DNA of 64,000 nt from Nipponacmea schrenckii (lineage: Eukaryota; Mollusca; Gastropoda; Lottiidae). The notes beneath the pieces were generated by a model, which had not been told where the DNA came from, made no database searches, and was given only the letters and a program-made list of their open reading frames with translations. Positions 49,220-63,207 of this stretch are shown here, piece after piece; the stretch's first letter is position 1; every line of letters begins with the position of its first letter. A program made the position numbers and the translations under genes. The stretch is from the NCBI GenBank assembly GCA_030562195.1, contig JAUJPP010000007.1, positions 20,023,769 to 20,087,768 of the forward strand. The letters run 5' to 3'.

Positions 49220-52200
49220 CTATTTTCTTTTCACAATTTTGCAATTCAGATGTTGTGGGTGCATAGATGAACAATGAATCCAAGTTGACGAATCTTCAGA
49301 AACCAGTTTGTTTTTACCACGTTGAAATTCAAACTTCTGAAGTAATTTGGTTACGTACAAAAACATGCGTGATTTTGCAAACGATTCGCCAATGCAATTT
49401 CTTCTTCCAACACCAAATATTATCAATCTGTAAAATGAAATGATACTTCATTACTTTTCAGAAAATTGGGATTTAATCACTATGCTAGCATATAAATACA
49501 GAGCTTATTTTCAGATAATATTCCGAATGCCAACCCAACTTCTTATCCGAACTTGATGGATTCATTTACATACAAATTCAGATTAAATATTGCTTCCCCA
49601 TTGACCTAATCGAAAATTAGAATAGGCATATTTGTACTTTTTTTTAATTCAACTATCGAATTCTCCAAATAATTTGGCTCAGAAGAGGTCATATTATATT
49701 TTTCAAGCAAACATAAATGGTACACAAATGTGCATGTAAAAATATACTCGAAGGAGCATTGCAATTTACTTCATCAATGGAATAATTTGCCTTTAGCGCA
49801 TTGAACCGTGAGGTGCACGGTAACTTTGGCCACCGCAAATATGGTCACAGCAATACTCAAGGTATTTTGGTCACAGAAATACGACACCAAGTAAAATTGT
49901 CAAAGTAACACGGGTAAAAGGTATTTTGTTACAGTTATATGGAAACTCATTATTTCAGTCATAAATACATGGGCACATCGTAATGTGGCCTAAGTTACAT
50001 TTATCCCCATAATCGATAATCACCCTCATAGCAATTAAATGACTACATTCATGTCATATCTCGATAATTTACTCCTCCCATTATCAACCATCCTGAGAAA
50101 TGCGTTGGGGTCCCCTGTTGAATTGACGAAACTGTTTGGATGTAGTGTACTTCTCCATATACATGTAATATGAAAAAATAGACACAGGGCCGAGATGGTC
50201 TGGATACTGATATAATAGGTGAGACACACTCCCAATGTCAGAACATGAATCCCGTATATGTTTGTGTCTATGCCAAATATCTGACATGCCTCATTAGCAA
50301 TATTTGTGGCATTAGCGTGAAACAGGCACATTTCCGATTTTCCTTTTCACAGTGACCAAAATCTTATGACCATATTCCAGTGCTCACCCACATGAAAATG
50401 AAAAAAGAGCATGGGGATCAATATATAAGTAATTTACTGTTGTCTTGTTGGGTGATCACTTGGTTGTAAATTGCCATCAACATCTAGAAATCTTTCAGGA
50501 TAAAATTCATATGGTTTTTCCCACATCTTTTCGTCTTTACAGGTATGATAGAAATTATTTAATAACTGAAAACAGATAGATGGAAATAGCATAAATTATC
50601 ACAATATAGATATAGTAAAAGCGAGTACAATCTAACAAAAGTGAGTGCATGTGCATGCATTAGTTTCGCTGTTATGGACAGCAACAAGATTTGCCTGATA
50701 CATTCGACAACTATAAACAGTTAAACATTTTATTCAAAACTATTGTTTGTATGTGAGTCCAGTTTGGTTTAAGATATATTGAAGAGAGTATGCGATTTTC
50801 GTACAGTTCTAGTACTTCTGGAGACTATATTTACATAATTAATATTCAAGAATAGAACCTACCGTTGATTTAGCTGGAATGGTAAATCCGTCTATTTCAA
50901 TATCTTCTCGGACATAGTGTGGTATTCCGAAAGGGATATGACGTATGTAACGAAGACATTCTAGAATAACAGCGTTTGTATATGGAAGTTTTGATCTGTC
51001 AGAAAGGCTTGGTTCTTCGTCACCAATCCTGAAATAATACAAAATGTAAGATAATTATCAAGGCCCTTTTTGGATTTTAGTGTTCCAGTCACCTGATTGG
51101 CCAGTCACTCAAATTTAAATTATATTCAGTAGGCCTATACTATCCAATAAGAATATTACATTTCTTTAATATCTCGATTTTTTTCTTATTTTTAAGTTTG
51201 AAGAAAAAAAAACCGGGACCTCGCGAACAGTTTAATTTATAAACATCATAATTTTACTAACACGTCATCAAGTTCTTGTTGAATACGGTGCTGAACTTCA
51301 GGATATTTCATCATCAGGAGAATGATTCCGTCGAGGGCACCATGAGTTGTAGTAAACCCGGCAACTACCATATCAGTAACAACCCCTTCTATCATCGTAT
51401 TAGTTATGGATTTATCACTATCTTGTTCTAAACACAGTGCTCCTATCAAACTACCATTTCCCTTCCATTTCTAATATAAAATAAAGTCATTAGCGACGAG
51501 TAGGACCACATAACTTTGAATTACGTTATGATTTAATTCTAAGGGTTGTTATAAGGGCATAGGATCTGTTAAATTCTGTGGTGTCTTCATGATAAACCTA
51601 CACATTATGAAAATCAATATAGCGTCATCCATCATAGAATTGCGACAAAGTGTGAAATTCTCGTATTTTTGTCACGTAAACTGTGCCCTTTCCTTTGCAT
51701 CAAGCATGCACTTAAATTTATGTGAAATCCGAATGCAAGATTAATGGATAGTTTTTTAAATGGCAGTAAAATTACTATTCTTATTGATTGCAATTTTGGA
51801 TATTTGACGAAAGATTGACAACTAACCTTGACTTTTTCAGGGGCAAGAAAATGTCGCAACATTTTCTTATGTTCGAGACGCAACTTCCTGGCTAAATCGC
51901 CATTACTTCCGGGAAGGTGCTGTAACCATGGAAACATAAACAATACCAAATTCTTATCAACAGCAATAGTGCGATTAAAACTGTAATTGAATTCCTCTAC
52001 GGTAGATATAACTGATTCTGCTTCTTTTGGTTCCAAACGTTCATTTGTTAACTAAATGTGAAACAAAAAGAACAACTGCAAAAATGAAAGGAAGAACATC
52101 AATCAAGTACAACCAATAACTAATCAGCAATCCAAGACCACTTAAAAGCTACAGACCACAAGTTAACTGGGTAAATTACAACATTAGCCATCAATCAAAA

Positions 52201-53951
52201 CAGTAAAACAGAAAGAAAAATCATTGAAATCTTCATTAGAAGAGAAAGTCCATCCACAGGCGTCCTCTAATGCGAAAAAAAAAATCCCTATGTATATGAC
52301 ATAGATAAGGTATGACACTCGTGGTTCGGGAAATGGGGGATTTCTTCACCAAAACTTGAAAAAAAAGCTATCATTTCAGCAGAAAATCGCTACAATGCGT
52401 ATTCAGTTCGACACACCTTGTATTGATATAGATATCCAAGCAATTTCAAAGTGTACATGTTTTTCTCTTTATGCATAGAAAACAGAAAACCGTCTAAAAA
52501 CTTGCAGCATTTTTTCGTATCATTCTTCACCAGTATATCCGGAAGTGACCCCGATGACATGTCTAGTTAGCAATTTGCACATTTTTTCACATTTTTCATT
52601 CTAGCTTTAGCCAGTGCCAGATTGACCCAAAGCAACAACGCTGTGTCCGTTTTGACAGAATATTTTTTTTTATCGCTTATCAAAACAATTTTATTTGCCA
52701 TGTGCCAGAAGCAGATTACAGATCTATTATTAGAACATACTACTAACCAATCAGACTTCGAGGTCCATGTCATCGGGGTAACTTCCGGATATACTAATGA
52801 AGAACTCCCCTATTTATATTACTTATTGCTTCATAAAGAATGCTTTATTGTATTCGGTACACCTTCAATAAATCCTGGATATGTAACAAAAGACGAAATT
52901 AAAGAAGCAAAAAACAGAAGTCATCCTGGTCAAAAAAATAAATGTAACTATTCCTAGATTGTATCACTATAACATATTCAAATTGAATAAAATGCAGGAA
53001 TACAGCTTGTTCATCATTTTCAAACGTTTTCTTAATCCATCTTTTCACTAGGATTAGCTCTGTTTTCCTTTTTCCATTTTTTTTTTATCCTTGAAGGGCA
53101 TTCCCATGTTCTCCCATCCCGCCACTGGTTAGTTGATCATTATTGATAGTGAGCTAAAATGAATATGTATAAGATGTGACTAAATCACAGACTAAATGAT
53201 AATGTGACGGATAGCCCAGGAGAAGTGTTCCTAAAGTAACGCGCTACGTGTGCTTAAAGTATGTGTGCCTTAATGACAGGGAACCATATACACCAAACTG
53301 CCCTTGAACCTGAAGTTGGTGTTTGTCCACATTCCACAGTCCCTGTAAATAAACATATCTAATATAAAGTATAATCATACTTACAAACACGTGTATAATT
53401 CTAACTAAACTCTCTGCAAAGGCTGCATCCATATCAAACGATTCTTTATCAGTTGCTTGTGTCAGATTTTCTATCAAAATATCCACTTCCGGATTAACCA
53501 TTTTCTCAAAATCGTGTATTCCTTCACCATAAAGTCTTATAACTGTATGGGAAATCTTTCTTAATTTGATCAAAAGGTTATTATAGTCATTTAATATAAT
53601 GTCTTGGCCACCCTGGTAAAGATAGTCCCTCAGAAATGATGGTGGTCGGTCGTTAGTGACGTCACGATAAGCAGCCGTGTTCAATAGTTTCTTAATAATT
53701 CTGGTACTGTTGAGAAATACCATATTGTTACCAAGGAATCGAACATTGGCAATTTCTCCAAATCGGACAGCCAGTTTTTCTCCTACTAAAAAGGCATCTT
53801 CTCTGGTGATAAATCTATACATAATTTTAAAAGATTCAACGAAGGAAGGTCCTGGGGGCAGTCTTCCCTTATTGTTGTTCATCCATATATAAATCATATA
53901 ACTGAGAAGACACAATATCACAAGGTAAATCAACCAACTTATTTCCCACAT
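49220..53951 (-). CDS. Cytochrome P450, locus 3 (intact, 500 aa)
   Basis: Six minus-strand exons: 53385-53951, 51827-52051, 51262-51470, 50863-51028, 50438-50565 and 49220-49427, totalling 1503 nt. ER anchor and GRLPPGPS hinge as in locus 2. The I-helix reads AGFTTT (301-306), with Thr in place of the acidic residue. ExxR is ECLR. PERF is intact in FYPERFLDVDG. The heme loop is FGVGRRNCIG, Cys443, preceded by LII where locus 2 has FIP. Introns 1 (about 1.3 kb) and 5 (about 1.0 kb) are the longest. Intron 1 and the 5' flank are shared with locus 1. It is the likely source of the inverted remnant at 13980-15978. Substrate unknown. Confidence 0.87.
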
Positions 53952-56900
53952 TTTAGTTCTATAATAACCGAAAGTACAAACGTGAAATGTGAAATATAGT
54001 CTCTAGTCCAAAAGTATCTCGTATATGCAATAATGTTATTTATTTCATATACATGTTAACCTACTCTACTTGCGACAGCGCAAGCTATCTACCAGTGATA
54101 AGCTAAATTGTGCAATTTAACCCCTAGTAGGTTGACAAAATGTCTCCTTAAAGATAACATCTCTTTTTTTCATTTATTTATGCACCGATTATTTGGCAAA
54201 CTACCAACCAACAAGGATCACGAGCCATAGCGACAATCTTTCATCCACTTATAAGAAGCCAAACGAAAAAACAAAATGCAGCGTTTTGTCCATTTTATCG
54301 ATTAATGCAGGGGGGATGTTTATAGTGGCCTGATAGTGATGACAGTTTAGTTCGGGGAACAGGTCGTCAAAGTCAAAGCTGAAGCCGCTTCAGGTAATTA
54401 AATAATGAGCTTATAGTAACGCTGGAAATTCAATTTTAACTGAACTTAAGTCGGGGTCTATTAGGGAATAGTTAGTTCATTTTTGTGCATATTTGACATG
54501 CACTTCTATTTATATTTTTTGTCAACCTAATCTGACCTATTAAAAAAATATGTTTAGAGTGTTGTTTGTGAAGTAGACAGTTTCTTATCCACTTCTATGT
54601 ATTTATGTATCTACTCGACCTTACATGTTTTTTGTGTATAAAGTGAATTTGATAATTCACTGGGGAACATTCTGTTGCATTTAAGGAAAGACTTTGGTCA
54701 ATTTGAGAGTACTGAGATCAGTTTTTTTTCTGCAAGCTACAGATTTTATGCAATATCAGATTTATATTTAATAAAGAAAAAAATAGCGATAGCCATCGTA
54801 ATACGCCCATATTTATAATGCCAGCCAATTTTTCCGGGAGGTTGACAAGAATCTTCGGTAAATGAAAGCTCTCTATCGTGTCCACAAAAAATTGAATATG
54901 GACAATAACTCATAGTAATATTTTTCGATTGGTCAGATTTTTCATAGGGTTCATCCTTGGGTGATTACAAAAGCTCACATCAAGCTTCGTAAAATTCCAT
55001 CAAGAAACCAGCTCTCTATCCTGTCCACAAAGAATTAAAAAACAAGGGCAATAACTCATAGTAAATAATTTTCGAGTAATTTGATTTTCAATAGGGTTTA
55101 TTCTCGCGTGATGACAAACACTCACACAAAATTTCATCAGAAAAATCCATCCAGAAACCAGCTCTATATCTTGTCTACAGAGAATTCAAGAACAAAGGCA
55201 GACGCGTTTTTAAGAACAAGGGCAATAACTCATGGTAAATATTTTTTCGATTAGTCTGATTTTCAATAGGGTTCATCCTTGGGTTATAACAAACACTCAC
55301 ACCAAGCTTCGTCAAAATCCATCTCCCTATCGTATCCACAAACAATTCAAGAACAGGGGCAATAACTCATAGAAAATTTTTTCGATTGATCTGATTTTTA
55401 ATAGGCTTCATTATTGGGTGATAACAAAGACTCACACCAAGTGTCGTCAATATTAATCAAGAAACCAGCTCTCTTTCGTATCCACAACAATTATAGACGG
55501 ACAGACAGGGCGACGACTATATACGCCTCAATTAATGTGTGGGCGTATAAAAATGGAGCATTATTAAAGAACAATGCAATGACAGCCTCAAATCAATATA
55601 ATGTTATACAGGAAATAAAAAAAGGAACATTCAAGTGTGACCTTAGATCGAAGCACACCATTGCTGTTTGCGCTGCATTTTTCTGGAACGATTTTCAATA
55701 GTTAGAAAAGCGTCTTTCAGAACATTACCACACCTGACAAAAGTTCATCATGTACTGTCTGCGTTTGTAACTTTTGCGTTTGTTCACTTCCTTTTTGGGG
55801 TATTATCGTTTAATGTTCCATCATACTTTTGTTCCAGTGCCTTTGATCTTTCATGGTCTTGATGGAATCGCACTCCTTGTTCGTCACTCACACCTCCCAG
55901 GTTTTCAGGGAAATGATCAAGGTTGCTGTTCAAAATATGAAGCTCAAGATTGCGAAAAGCGAAGAGCATTCTGTTCACATGTTCTTTGTAGTTATCCGCC
56001 TTATTGTTTGCATCGAAGTTCTGAATGAACGACTGTCACAAACGATAACCCTCTCCAAGGGGGTCATCTTAGCAACAAACTTTTTTCTTGTAAAGGATCA
56101 TGAGCCAAAGTAATGAATCTTTCATTTATCTTTAAGTAGCCAGACGTAGCGTTTTGTCCATGTTACCGATTAATGCAGGGGCGGGGGGTGTTTATAGGGA
56201 TTACATTTTAGTTTGGGGGACAATGTAATGCTGGAAATTCAATTCTAACTGCACTTAAGACGTGACCTGACCTATTTAAAAAATATGTTCAGTTAAGAGT
56301 GTTGTTTGTGAAGTATATAGTTTCTTATCTATAATTAGATAATGAGCTAAAAGTAATGCTGTATATTCACATAAGACGGGGGTCTATAAACTGATTATCA
56401 CAGATGAGAGTTCGAATCTCTGGACAATCAAACACACTTGCTATGACCTTCTCAAATGATAACCCTGGTATTGCTGTGGTGATGAGTTGGAAAAATTCCA
56501 TGATGCCTTGAAAAATTGTTCCATCAATTTGATCTGAAGAGTAGGAAAGATGATCCTATCACTGTTTTCAGTTTGGTCATGTGTGATATTTGGCATGCCT
56601 GCTTCAAGCGTTTCACGAGCAGGCCTGGACCCACTATACTATGTCTCGTGCTCGGCTGAAAAATAATCACGATGTTTTAAGAACTCTATGACTATTCTGA
56701 TCTATCACAGTCTTCGCGCAAATGCACTGAATGGCCAATAGGCTCTGTCCAATAAACATTGCCATAATGATTATAATCGGTTAAAACATCCAATGCAACC
56801 GAAATTAAAAAAAAAAATAGTGCTCCCCAGTGCATACTCTGATAACTAAAGGTGACTAGGGTCAAAAAACTTTTAATATACTGAAGACCCAAGCAAGTAA

Positions 56901-57100
56901 CCAAATTTTATGTTATCTTCAAAGTGAATATTCCAGAATGGGTTGTTTATTTTTTTTACTTAATCTACATGTTAGTACATGCTTAGGTACAGAAATGTCA
57001 TACAGGTTTACTTCTCGAGCCAGTCTAATTAAAATATAGACCTTACTTTCGTAAGTAGTGGTTACGTACAAAGCCAATAGCTAATAAAAACATTCTATGA
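53952..57100. repeat. P450 locus 3 upstream region, duplicate of 10155-13080
   Basis: It matches the 5' flank of locus 1, including a tandem array of about 150-bp units (about 54890-55550), the GACGGACAGACAGG end and a CACACCATTGCTG segment (55650-56110). A short insert near 54770-54880 is absent from locus 1. Only one arm of the hairpin at 13068-13238 is found here (57035-57090). No coding gene was recognised; short frames near 55668-56028 and 11632-11956 are conserved only because the DNA is duplicated. Confidence 0.65.
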
Positions 57101-58132
57101 ATTCTTCAAACAAGTAACTGCTTCTTTAACATGAAAATCCTGCCCTAATTGCATTAACTATGACACCAGACAGATATGTAAGACACATTTTTGTTTATAT
57201 TACATTACATGAACTATTGTAAATAACTGGAGCACGTCTTCACGTTATTGATAACATTTATATGTTTTAAGCATTTCAGAACCATACAAGAAAGAACAAG
57301 AAGGTAAAAAACCAAAATATGCAGAAATTTGATATTCTTTTGAATTGTTATCTATTTGTTATTATAGGTGGTGGTAAATGACTAGTTAACTCCTTGCCAG
57401 CTTATGCTATTAGTTATCATATCTGCATTATGGAAGCCGACTGCGGTCATCTTTTCTTGTCTTCTCGCCCACGCCCTTTTCCTCGCCTTTTTCCTTGTTA
57501 CCTCGCCCTTTTCCTCGCTTTCTCAAATTGTTCTTCGCCCTTTCCTACCCGCGCTTTCTCGACTCTTTCCTCGACACTTTCTTCGACTTTTTCCTTGCCT
57601 TTTTCTCGCTTACTTGGGGGCGAGAAGTCGAGTTTCCTTAAAAGTATATATGGTATAAAGTATATATTAATCGAAATAGTTAATTTTCTGAGAGGTTCAA
57701 AATAGAAAATTAGAGTTTTCCATCCCTTTTCGTAAACATACATAAACTACTTATTCTTTAAGAGGTAAAATAGGTCTTAGAATACACTCGTCCTACGCCT
57801 AATATTTGTGTTTAATATTGACTATTGGTTAAATAAGTATGCATACCACACTTTATCAAGTTTTAATGAAGACGGGCAACGCCATAGAGGTTGCACTGAG
57901 GGAAATTTTGCCAGCACAGGGGAATGAGCCTACTCTCGGGGATCTTTAACAGCCTTTAGCACACGTGTCCTCGGCATATTGTCCCATCCGAACGACTAGT
58001 CGATTTCTCCATGTTTTTTGTAGAAAAAGGTCTAGATGTAAAGCAAGTTGTGACAAAGTGTCCTGCAAATAACAATAGATTCTGCATACCTTCAATAGTC
58101 TATCAGGTGCAGTAATTGTATGTTGCCCTTAG
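57101..58132. other. Unassigned region with a pyrimidine-rich tract
   Basis: 57455-57600 is a CT-rich low-complexity tract with repeated CTCGCCCTTTTCC-like phrases. The rest shows no gene. Confidence 0.4.
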
Positions 58133-60608
58133 AAAAGTGACACTGTTCGTGTATTATGTGAAGCCGAATGAATCACCACCAACCAGAGTTGCTTCCCATG
58201 TATATTCGAGGCTTTGTTTGGTTCATCCACACTTTCGTTCTCTTGTATGCCAACATGAGCCGCGATCTATGCCAACTCGATTGATTTGCCTTGACTATGT
58301 ACTAATGAGGACCATTTTATCAACTAGCCCCGATTGGAAGCTTTGAGTAATTGATAGTATAATAATATTATAGAGAAAATAAAAAAGACCATTCAAGTGA
58401 GACATTAGCTCAAAACACACCATTGCTGGGTTTGCCGCATTTTACTGGAAGCATTTCTCAGAAATAGTTTATATCCAATAGTTCAATAAGTGTCTTTCAG
58501 AACACATCTGATAAAAGTTTACCATGTACTGCCTGCATTTTAGTCGGGCAGGAATTTTCGTTAGTAACTTTTGCGTTTGTACACTTCCTTTGGGCATTCT
58601 CGTTTAATGCTCCAGCAGTAGTCGCCAATCATACTTTTGTCCCAGCGCCCTTGATAATAATAGTCGCCTAATACAATAGTATTTGTATTATCGTAACCTG
58701 CAGATTATTGCACCGCGTAAAAGATTGCAAGCATCTCTGGTGTGTACCTTGCGCAGTTATTAGGTGATCGCTTAATAATTCTTGTAAAATAAATCCCTAA
58801 TACGGTCGCACTATTATCAGGGTTGTGTGAACCATCGGTGTAGATCCGACCACTTTGCGTCCAAATGAGTTAAGGCGACCATGAAAGCAGAGCATTGCTT
58901 CTTTTCACAAATAACATCTCATAACAGTCTTCTCAATAAGAAGGCATTACAAGAATTAATGTGCACAAGTGACTCCTTAGAGGTATGACGGAATGGTTGA
59001 TAGTTATGATAAAGTAGGGAAAAGTTGCTGTCATACTTTGCAAACGCATATCACAGTGACTTGTTAATTATCATGACCAGGTAAAAGAAACATAATTTTG
59101 TGTCGAGCAATTACCAGTGAGCAGCTGATGCCGAAAAGTGACACTGTTCGTGTATTATGTAAAGCCGAATGGACTTAGTCCACTAATTCATTTGCCATCT
59201 GTTTCCATGTTAAATCACGAAATTCAAACTGCTATAACTTTTTCCAGAAATCTCGTTGAAAACTTTCCAATATGTCACATGAAAGCCTGGCCAATACTTA
59301 GTTTCTGTACAAAAATTCAATATAGCATGACCATGAAAATTTTGAACTAGTCAAAATGAAAGTAGACCACTACCGGATATCAACATCCACTTGACTGTCA
59401 CTGCACACAAAACCACTATTTTTAGAAATAACCTTCCGCCAATTAAATTTCTCATTATCTCAGAAATTCTGAAAGAAAATGCAATTTCAGACATCAAATT
59501 TCAAATCTAGACCAAAAAGTAGTCAAAAATGGGCATGCAAAAACCCAAAAAGGAAGAGAGAAAGAGGATTTCTAAAAATAGAACGGACTAAATTCGTAAT
59601 ACAATCATTAGCATAAAATGTTTTACTGGACTAAGTCCGAATGAATCACCACCAACCAGAGTTGCTTCCCATGTATATTCGAGGCTTTGTTTGGTTCATC
59701 CACACTTTCGTTCTCTTGTATGCCAACATGAGCCGCGATCTATGCCAACTCGATTGATTTGCCTTGACTATGTACTAATGAGGACCATTTCATCAACTAG
59801 CCCCGATTGGAAGCTTTGAGTAATTGATAGTATAATAATATTATAGAGAAAATAAAAAAGACCATTCAAGTGAGACATTAGCTCAAAACACACCATTGCT
59901 GGGTTTGCCCGATTTTTCTGGAAGCATTTCTCAGAAATAGTTTATATCCAATAGTTCAATAAGTGTCTTTCAGAACACATCTGATAAAAGTTTACCATGT
60001 ACTGCCTGCATTTTAGTCGGGCAGGAATTTTCGTTTGTAACTTTTGCGTTTGTACACTTCCTTTGGGCATTCTCGTTTAATGCTCCAGCAGTAGTCGCCA
60101 ATCATACTTTTGTCCCAGCGCCCTTGATAATAATAGTCGCCTAATACAATAGTATTTGTATTATCGTAACCTGCAGATTATTGCACCGCGTAAAAGATTG
60201 CGAGCATCTCTGGTGTGTACCTTGCGCAGTTATTAGGTGATCGCTTAATAATTCTTGTAAAATAAATCCCTAATACGGTCGCACTATTATCAGGGTTGTG
60301 TGAACCATCGGTGTAGATCCGACCACTTTGCGTCCAAATGAGTTAAGGCGACCATGAAAGCAGAGCATTGCTTCTTTTCACAAATAACATCTCCTCATAA
60401 CAGTCTTCTCAATAAGAAGGCGTTACAAGAATTAATGTGTGCAGTGACTCCTTAGATGTATGGCGGAATGGTTGATAGTTATGATAAAGTGGGGAAAAGT
60501 TGCTGTCATACTTTACAAACGCATATCACAGTGACTTGTTAATTATCATGACCAGGTAAAAGAAACATAATTTTGTGTCGAGCAATTACCAGTGAGCAGC
60601 TGATGCCG
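58133..60608. repeat. Tandem duplication of about 1 kb, second unit interrupted
   Basis: Unit 1 (58133-59133) and unit 2 (59134-60608) both start AAAAGTGACACTGTTCGTG and end with CAGCTGATGCCG. They are nearly identical apart from a 468-bp element in unit 2. Part of the unit (CACACCATTGCTGGG near 58423) is a diverged relative of the P450 upstream repeats at 11620 and 55655. No gene was recognised. Confidence 0.85.
59171..59638. mobile_element. 468-bp MITE-like insertion with GGACTTAGTCC ends
   Basis: It begins GGACTTAGTCCACTA and ends ACTGGACTAAGTCC, an inverted pair. GAAT is repeated on both sides (59167-59170 and 59639-59642). The empty site is preserved in unit 1 of the tandem duplication near 58164, so insertion followed the duplication. 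Confidence 0.8.
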
Positions 60609-61170
60609 CTCTTATCAGAACATGATCATAACGACTACTAAGAGGTGTATATTTAGTTCTACACTCATCATGTCACAAATTCCATGTGCGTTAAATAGCC
60701 AGTCAGTCTGAGCCTTTACCTTGAAGAGATAATGCTTAATAGACCCCAAAAAATCCGATCTATGCAGATAGAATGTGGTTCAGGGAAATAAAATTGAAAC
60801 CTCTCTGGTTATGGGACTATCGCAATTTATCGCAATCAAATTTTCTCTGTCTTGCCATTTCTTTGTCTAGTCATTAGCAAGATAAATGATAAAACTGCCA
60901 TTACATGTGCATACAAACTTAAAGATTGCGTAGCCAGCTTATAATTGCAGGAAACAATGTGAATGACAAAACTCACATTAAAAAAATTCATAAGTTTATT
61001 GTCTGTACATATCACATTCTCGATTTAATAAATAAAAATAAATAGACCTTATATATGTACAGATTACAAATAAATATAAAATTGGTCTCAAAATAACTGT
61101 ACATAACAAGGATAACAAATTAAAGTAGATAACAATAACAAAATAACAATAATAACAAGAGACTAGACAT
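60609..61170 (-). other. 3' region of the full CDC25 gene
   Basis: A TTTATT on the plus strand at 60995-61000 reads AATAAA on the minus strand, about 170 nt beyond the CDC25 stop codon, and is the likely polyadenylation signal. No other feature was seen between 60609 and 60990. Confidence 0.5.
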
Positions 61171-63207
61171 TTAAAAACGTATAGGTCGGGGTCGATTGGT
61201 AAAACTTGGCTTTGGTTTCTCTCCCGCAGTCCATGATTTCGATTTTACTCGGAAATGACGTAGTTCATTTGCATGATCTTCATGAAGCATGGGAGTATAA
61301 GTGGCAGGATAACATAAGCCCTGCAAATAATAATGAGAAAACATTAAAGACATGTGATACGTACATGAAAACTTTAAAAGTTTCCGCTTATCAGTTATTC
61401 TTCTGAATGCCACAAAAAGATTTGATTTAAAAACAAAATCATATTCATTGATCAAGGAGCCAATAATTGGCAATATGTTGATGAATAACTTTACCTGTGT
61501 TTGTTCATAAAAAGCTTTATATCCACCATCTAGAATATAGACTTCTGGGTAATATAGACTAGGATAATTATCACTATTTAATAACCGATCTTGTGATCGA
61601 AGATATCGCAATCTGAAGAAGAACAATACAAAAGTTTAATTCCAGTATAGTGCTGATGATGTATACACAATACAAATCATCAAATTTGTATATACGCAAA
61701 TTCAAATATAGTATATTTCGAATATGACACTCATTTATATATGAGATATATTTCAATCTATAATAGAGTGAAAAATACTAATATTATAATATAGAGTTTT
61801 GAGTATAATGCGCACCAGTATATACTTCGCTTTTATAATAAACACCTATGTACGATGTCCAAATAATGATAAAAAATAATTTGAAATATAAGACAAAAAA
61901 GAGATTCAATCCTTATTTGAATATTAATGAATCAATATCAGATGACTTACAAGTTTGGGGCTCTTTGGGAAGAAAATTCACAGTGAAAAACTAAAATCTT
62001 TGGTCTTTCATTGGCTTCACGTTTTAACAGGTTGTCAATCGATTCTTTTACAAATAAATTGAAAGCTCCTTGAATATGACCACCATCATATTCATATGGA
62101 TATCTACAATCTAGTACCATATAACTATTTCCAATCGTGGGGTACTTTCCATTCTGTAAATCTGCCATCTGCAATTAAAAAAATATCGAATATGGAAAAA
62201 ACACCATACGCTTGAACAACAATAATGTACTGGAGTCTGTGATAACAAGTTGCTATCATATTGTATTACTGACAAACTTACCACTTTTGGAGAAATAGAC
62301 TTGAGATCTTTATGTTTACCACATACAGTAGGTAGACTATAAGGTCGACTACAATCAGCTATTAATTCAACATCATCTGATAACCGTTCTACAGCTGATT
62401 TAATTCTTTCATCTTCTCGTCCAATATTTATTTCCTCATCAATTTTATCATCCTTTTTGAAATCATGAATAAGCTTTCTAGGTCTCTGTATAAAAGATGG
62501 TGATGACGTTACGTCGTTCTCTATCATACGTCTTCTCATATCAAGTGATAAACTTCTTCTCAGTCCTGGTTGTTTACTTAGATGAAACTAAAATGAAAAG
62601 CACAATTAAATATTTGTTTATATGCAGAGCTGCAGAGTTTTAAATCACTTAAGTTATGGATTTTGACACTTCACGTTCGCTAGCTTGACATTGAGTTGCA
62701 ATTGAAAGACGTAACAAATCATTTGATTACTGGTTTGTGAGTCATTGGTGATTTTATGAATGCCCGGGTATATGACAGTTGTCCAAATATAATTGATGAA
62801 ATGATTACCTGATTTACAGAAGGTGTAGATTTATTTTCTTCAATGTCCATATCGACTTCTCGAACCTGCAAATTGAAATAAATATTTTAGTTACCGAGGT
62901 CAGCACAAACCGATATTTCCTCCTATAAAAGGTTTAATGTCTTTAATATAAAGCCGATTCACCTTATTAATACATATTAAATATCTTTTGACTTGTACAG
63001 GAACATCCTGTGTTTTTGTGGTGTTGATATGAAAGATCAGTGAGTACCTGGATATTAATAAGCTTACCTTATATTTATCTTCTTCAAAACTTTGATAACC
63101 TGACGTCATAGAACTCGAAATCATTTTACCGTCTGGACTATTAAAGAAAATTGTACCAGCATCCATTTCACAATCATCGTCGAAATCCATTGGCATTGGC
63201 AATCGAT
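61171..63207 (-). CDS. CDC25-type phosphatase, longer gene (3' part)
   Basis: Exons visible on the minus strand: 63068-63207, 62809-62865, 62282-62587, 61951-62168, 61495-61612 and 61171-61320 (stop TAA at 61171-61173), all GT-AG and in phase. The first visible exon ([32 protein letters not shown]) and the next ([19 protein letters not shown]) belong to an acidic N-terminal region absent from the compact copies. Next come [14 protein letters not shown] and [16 protein letters not shown]. The catalytic exon has [16 protein letters not shown] and [12 protein letters not shown]. The last exon has [18 protein letters not shown] and [10 protein letters not shown], matching the C-terminal tail of animal CDC25. 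It removes inhibitory phosphate from CDK-cyclin. Upstream exons lie beyond the window. This is probably the ancestral-type gene. Confidence 0.88.

Noticed and set aside
50035..50331. A 98-codon minus-strand frame in intron 5 of P450 locus 3
   Set aside because: No recognisable domain, no homologous frame in locus 2, and it lies wholly inside an intron.
55414..56113. Overlapping plus-strand frames of 64-95 codons, also present near 11632-11956
   Set aside because: They overlap in different frames, show no domain and are shared only because the DNA is segmentally duplicated.
57394..57743. Ser/Pro-rich and Lys/Glu-rich frames in the pyrimidine-rich tract
   Set aside because: Low-complexity translation expected from CT-rich DNA in several frames at once.
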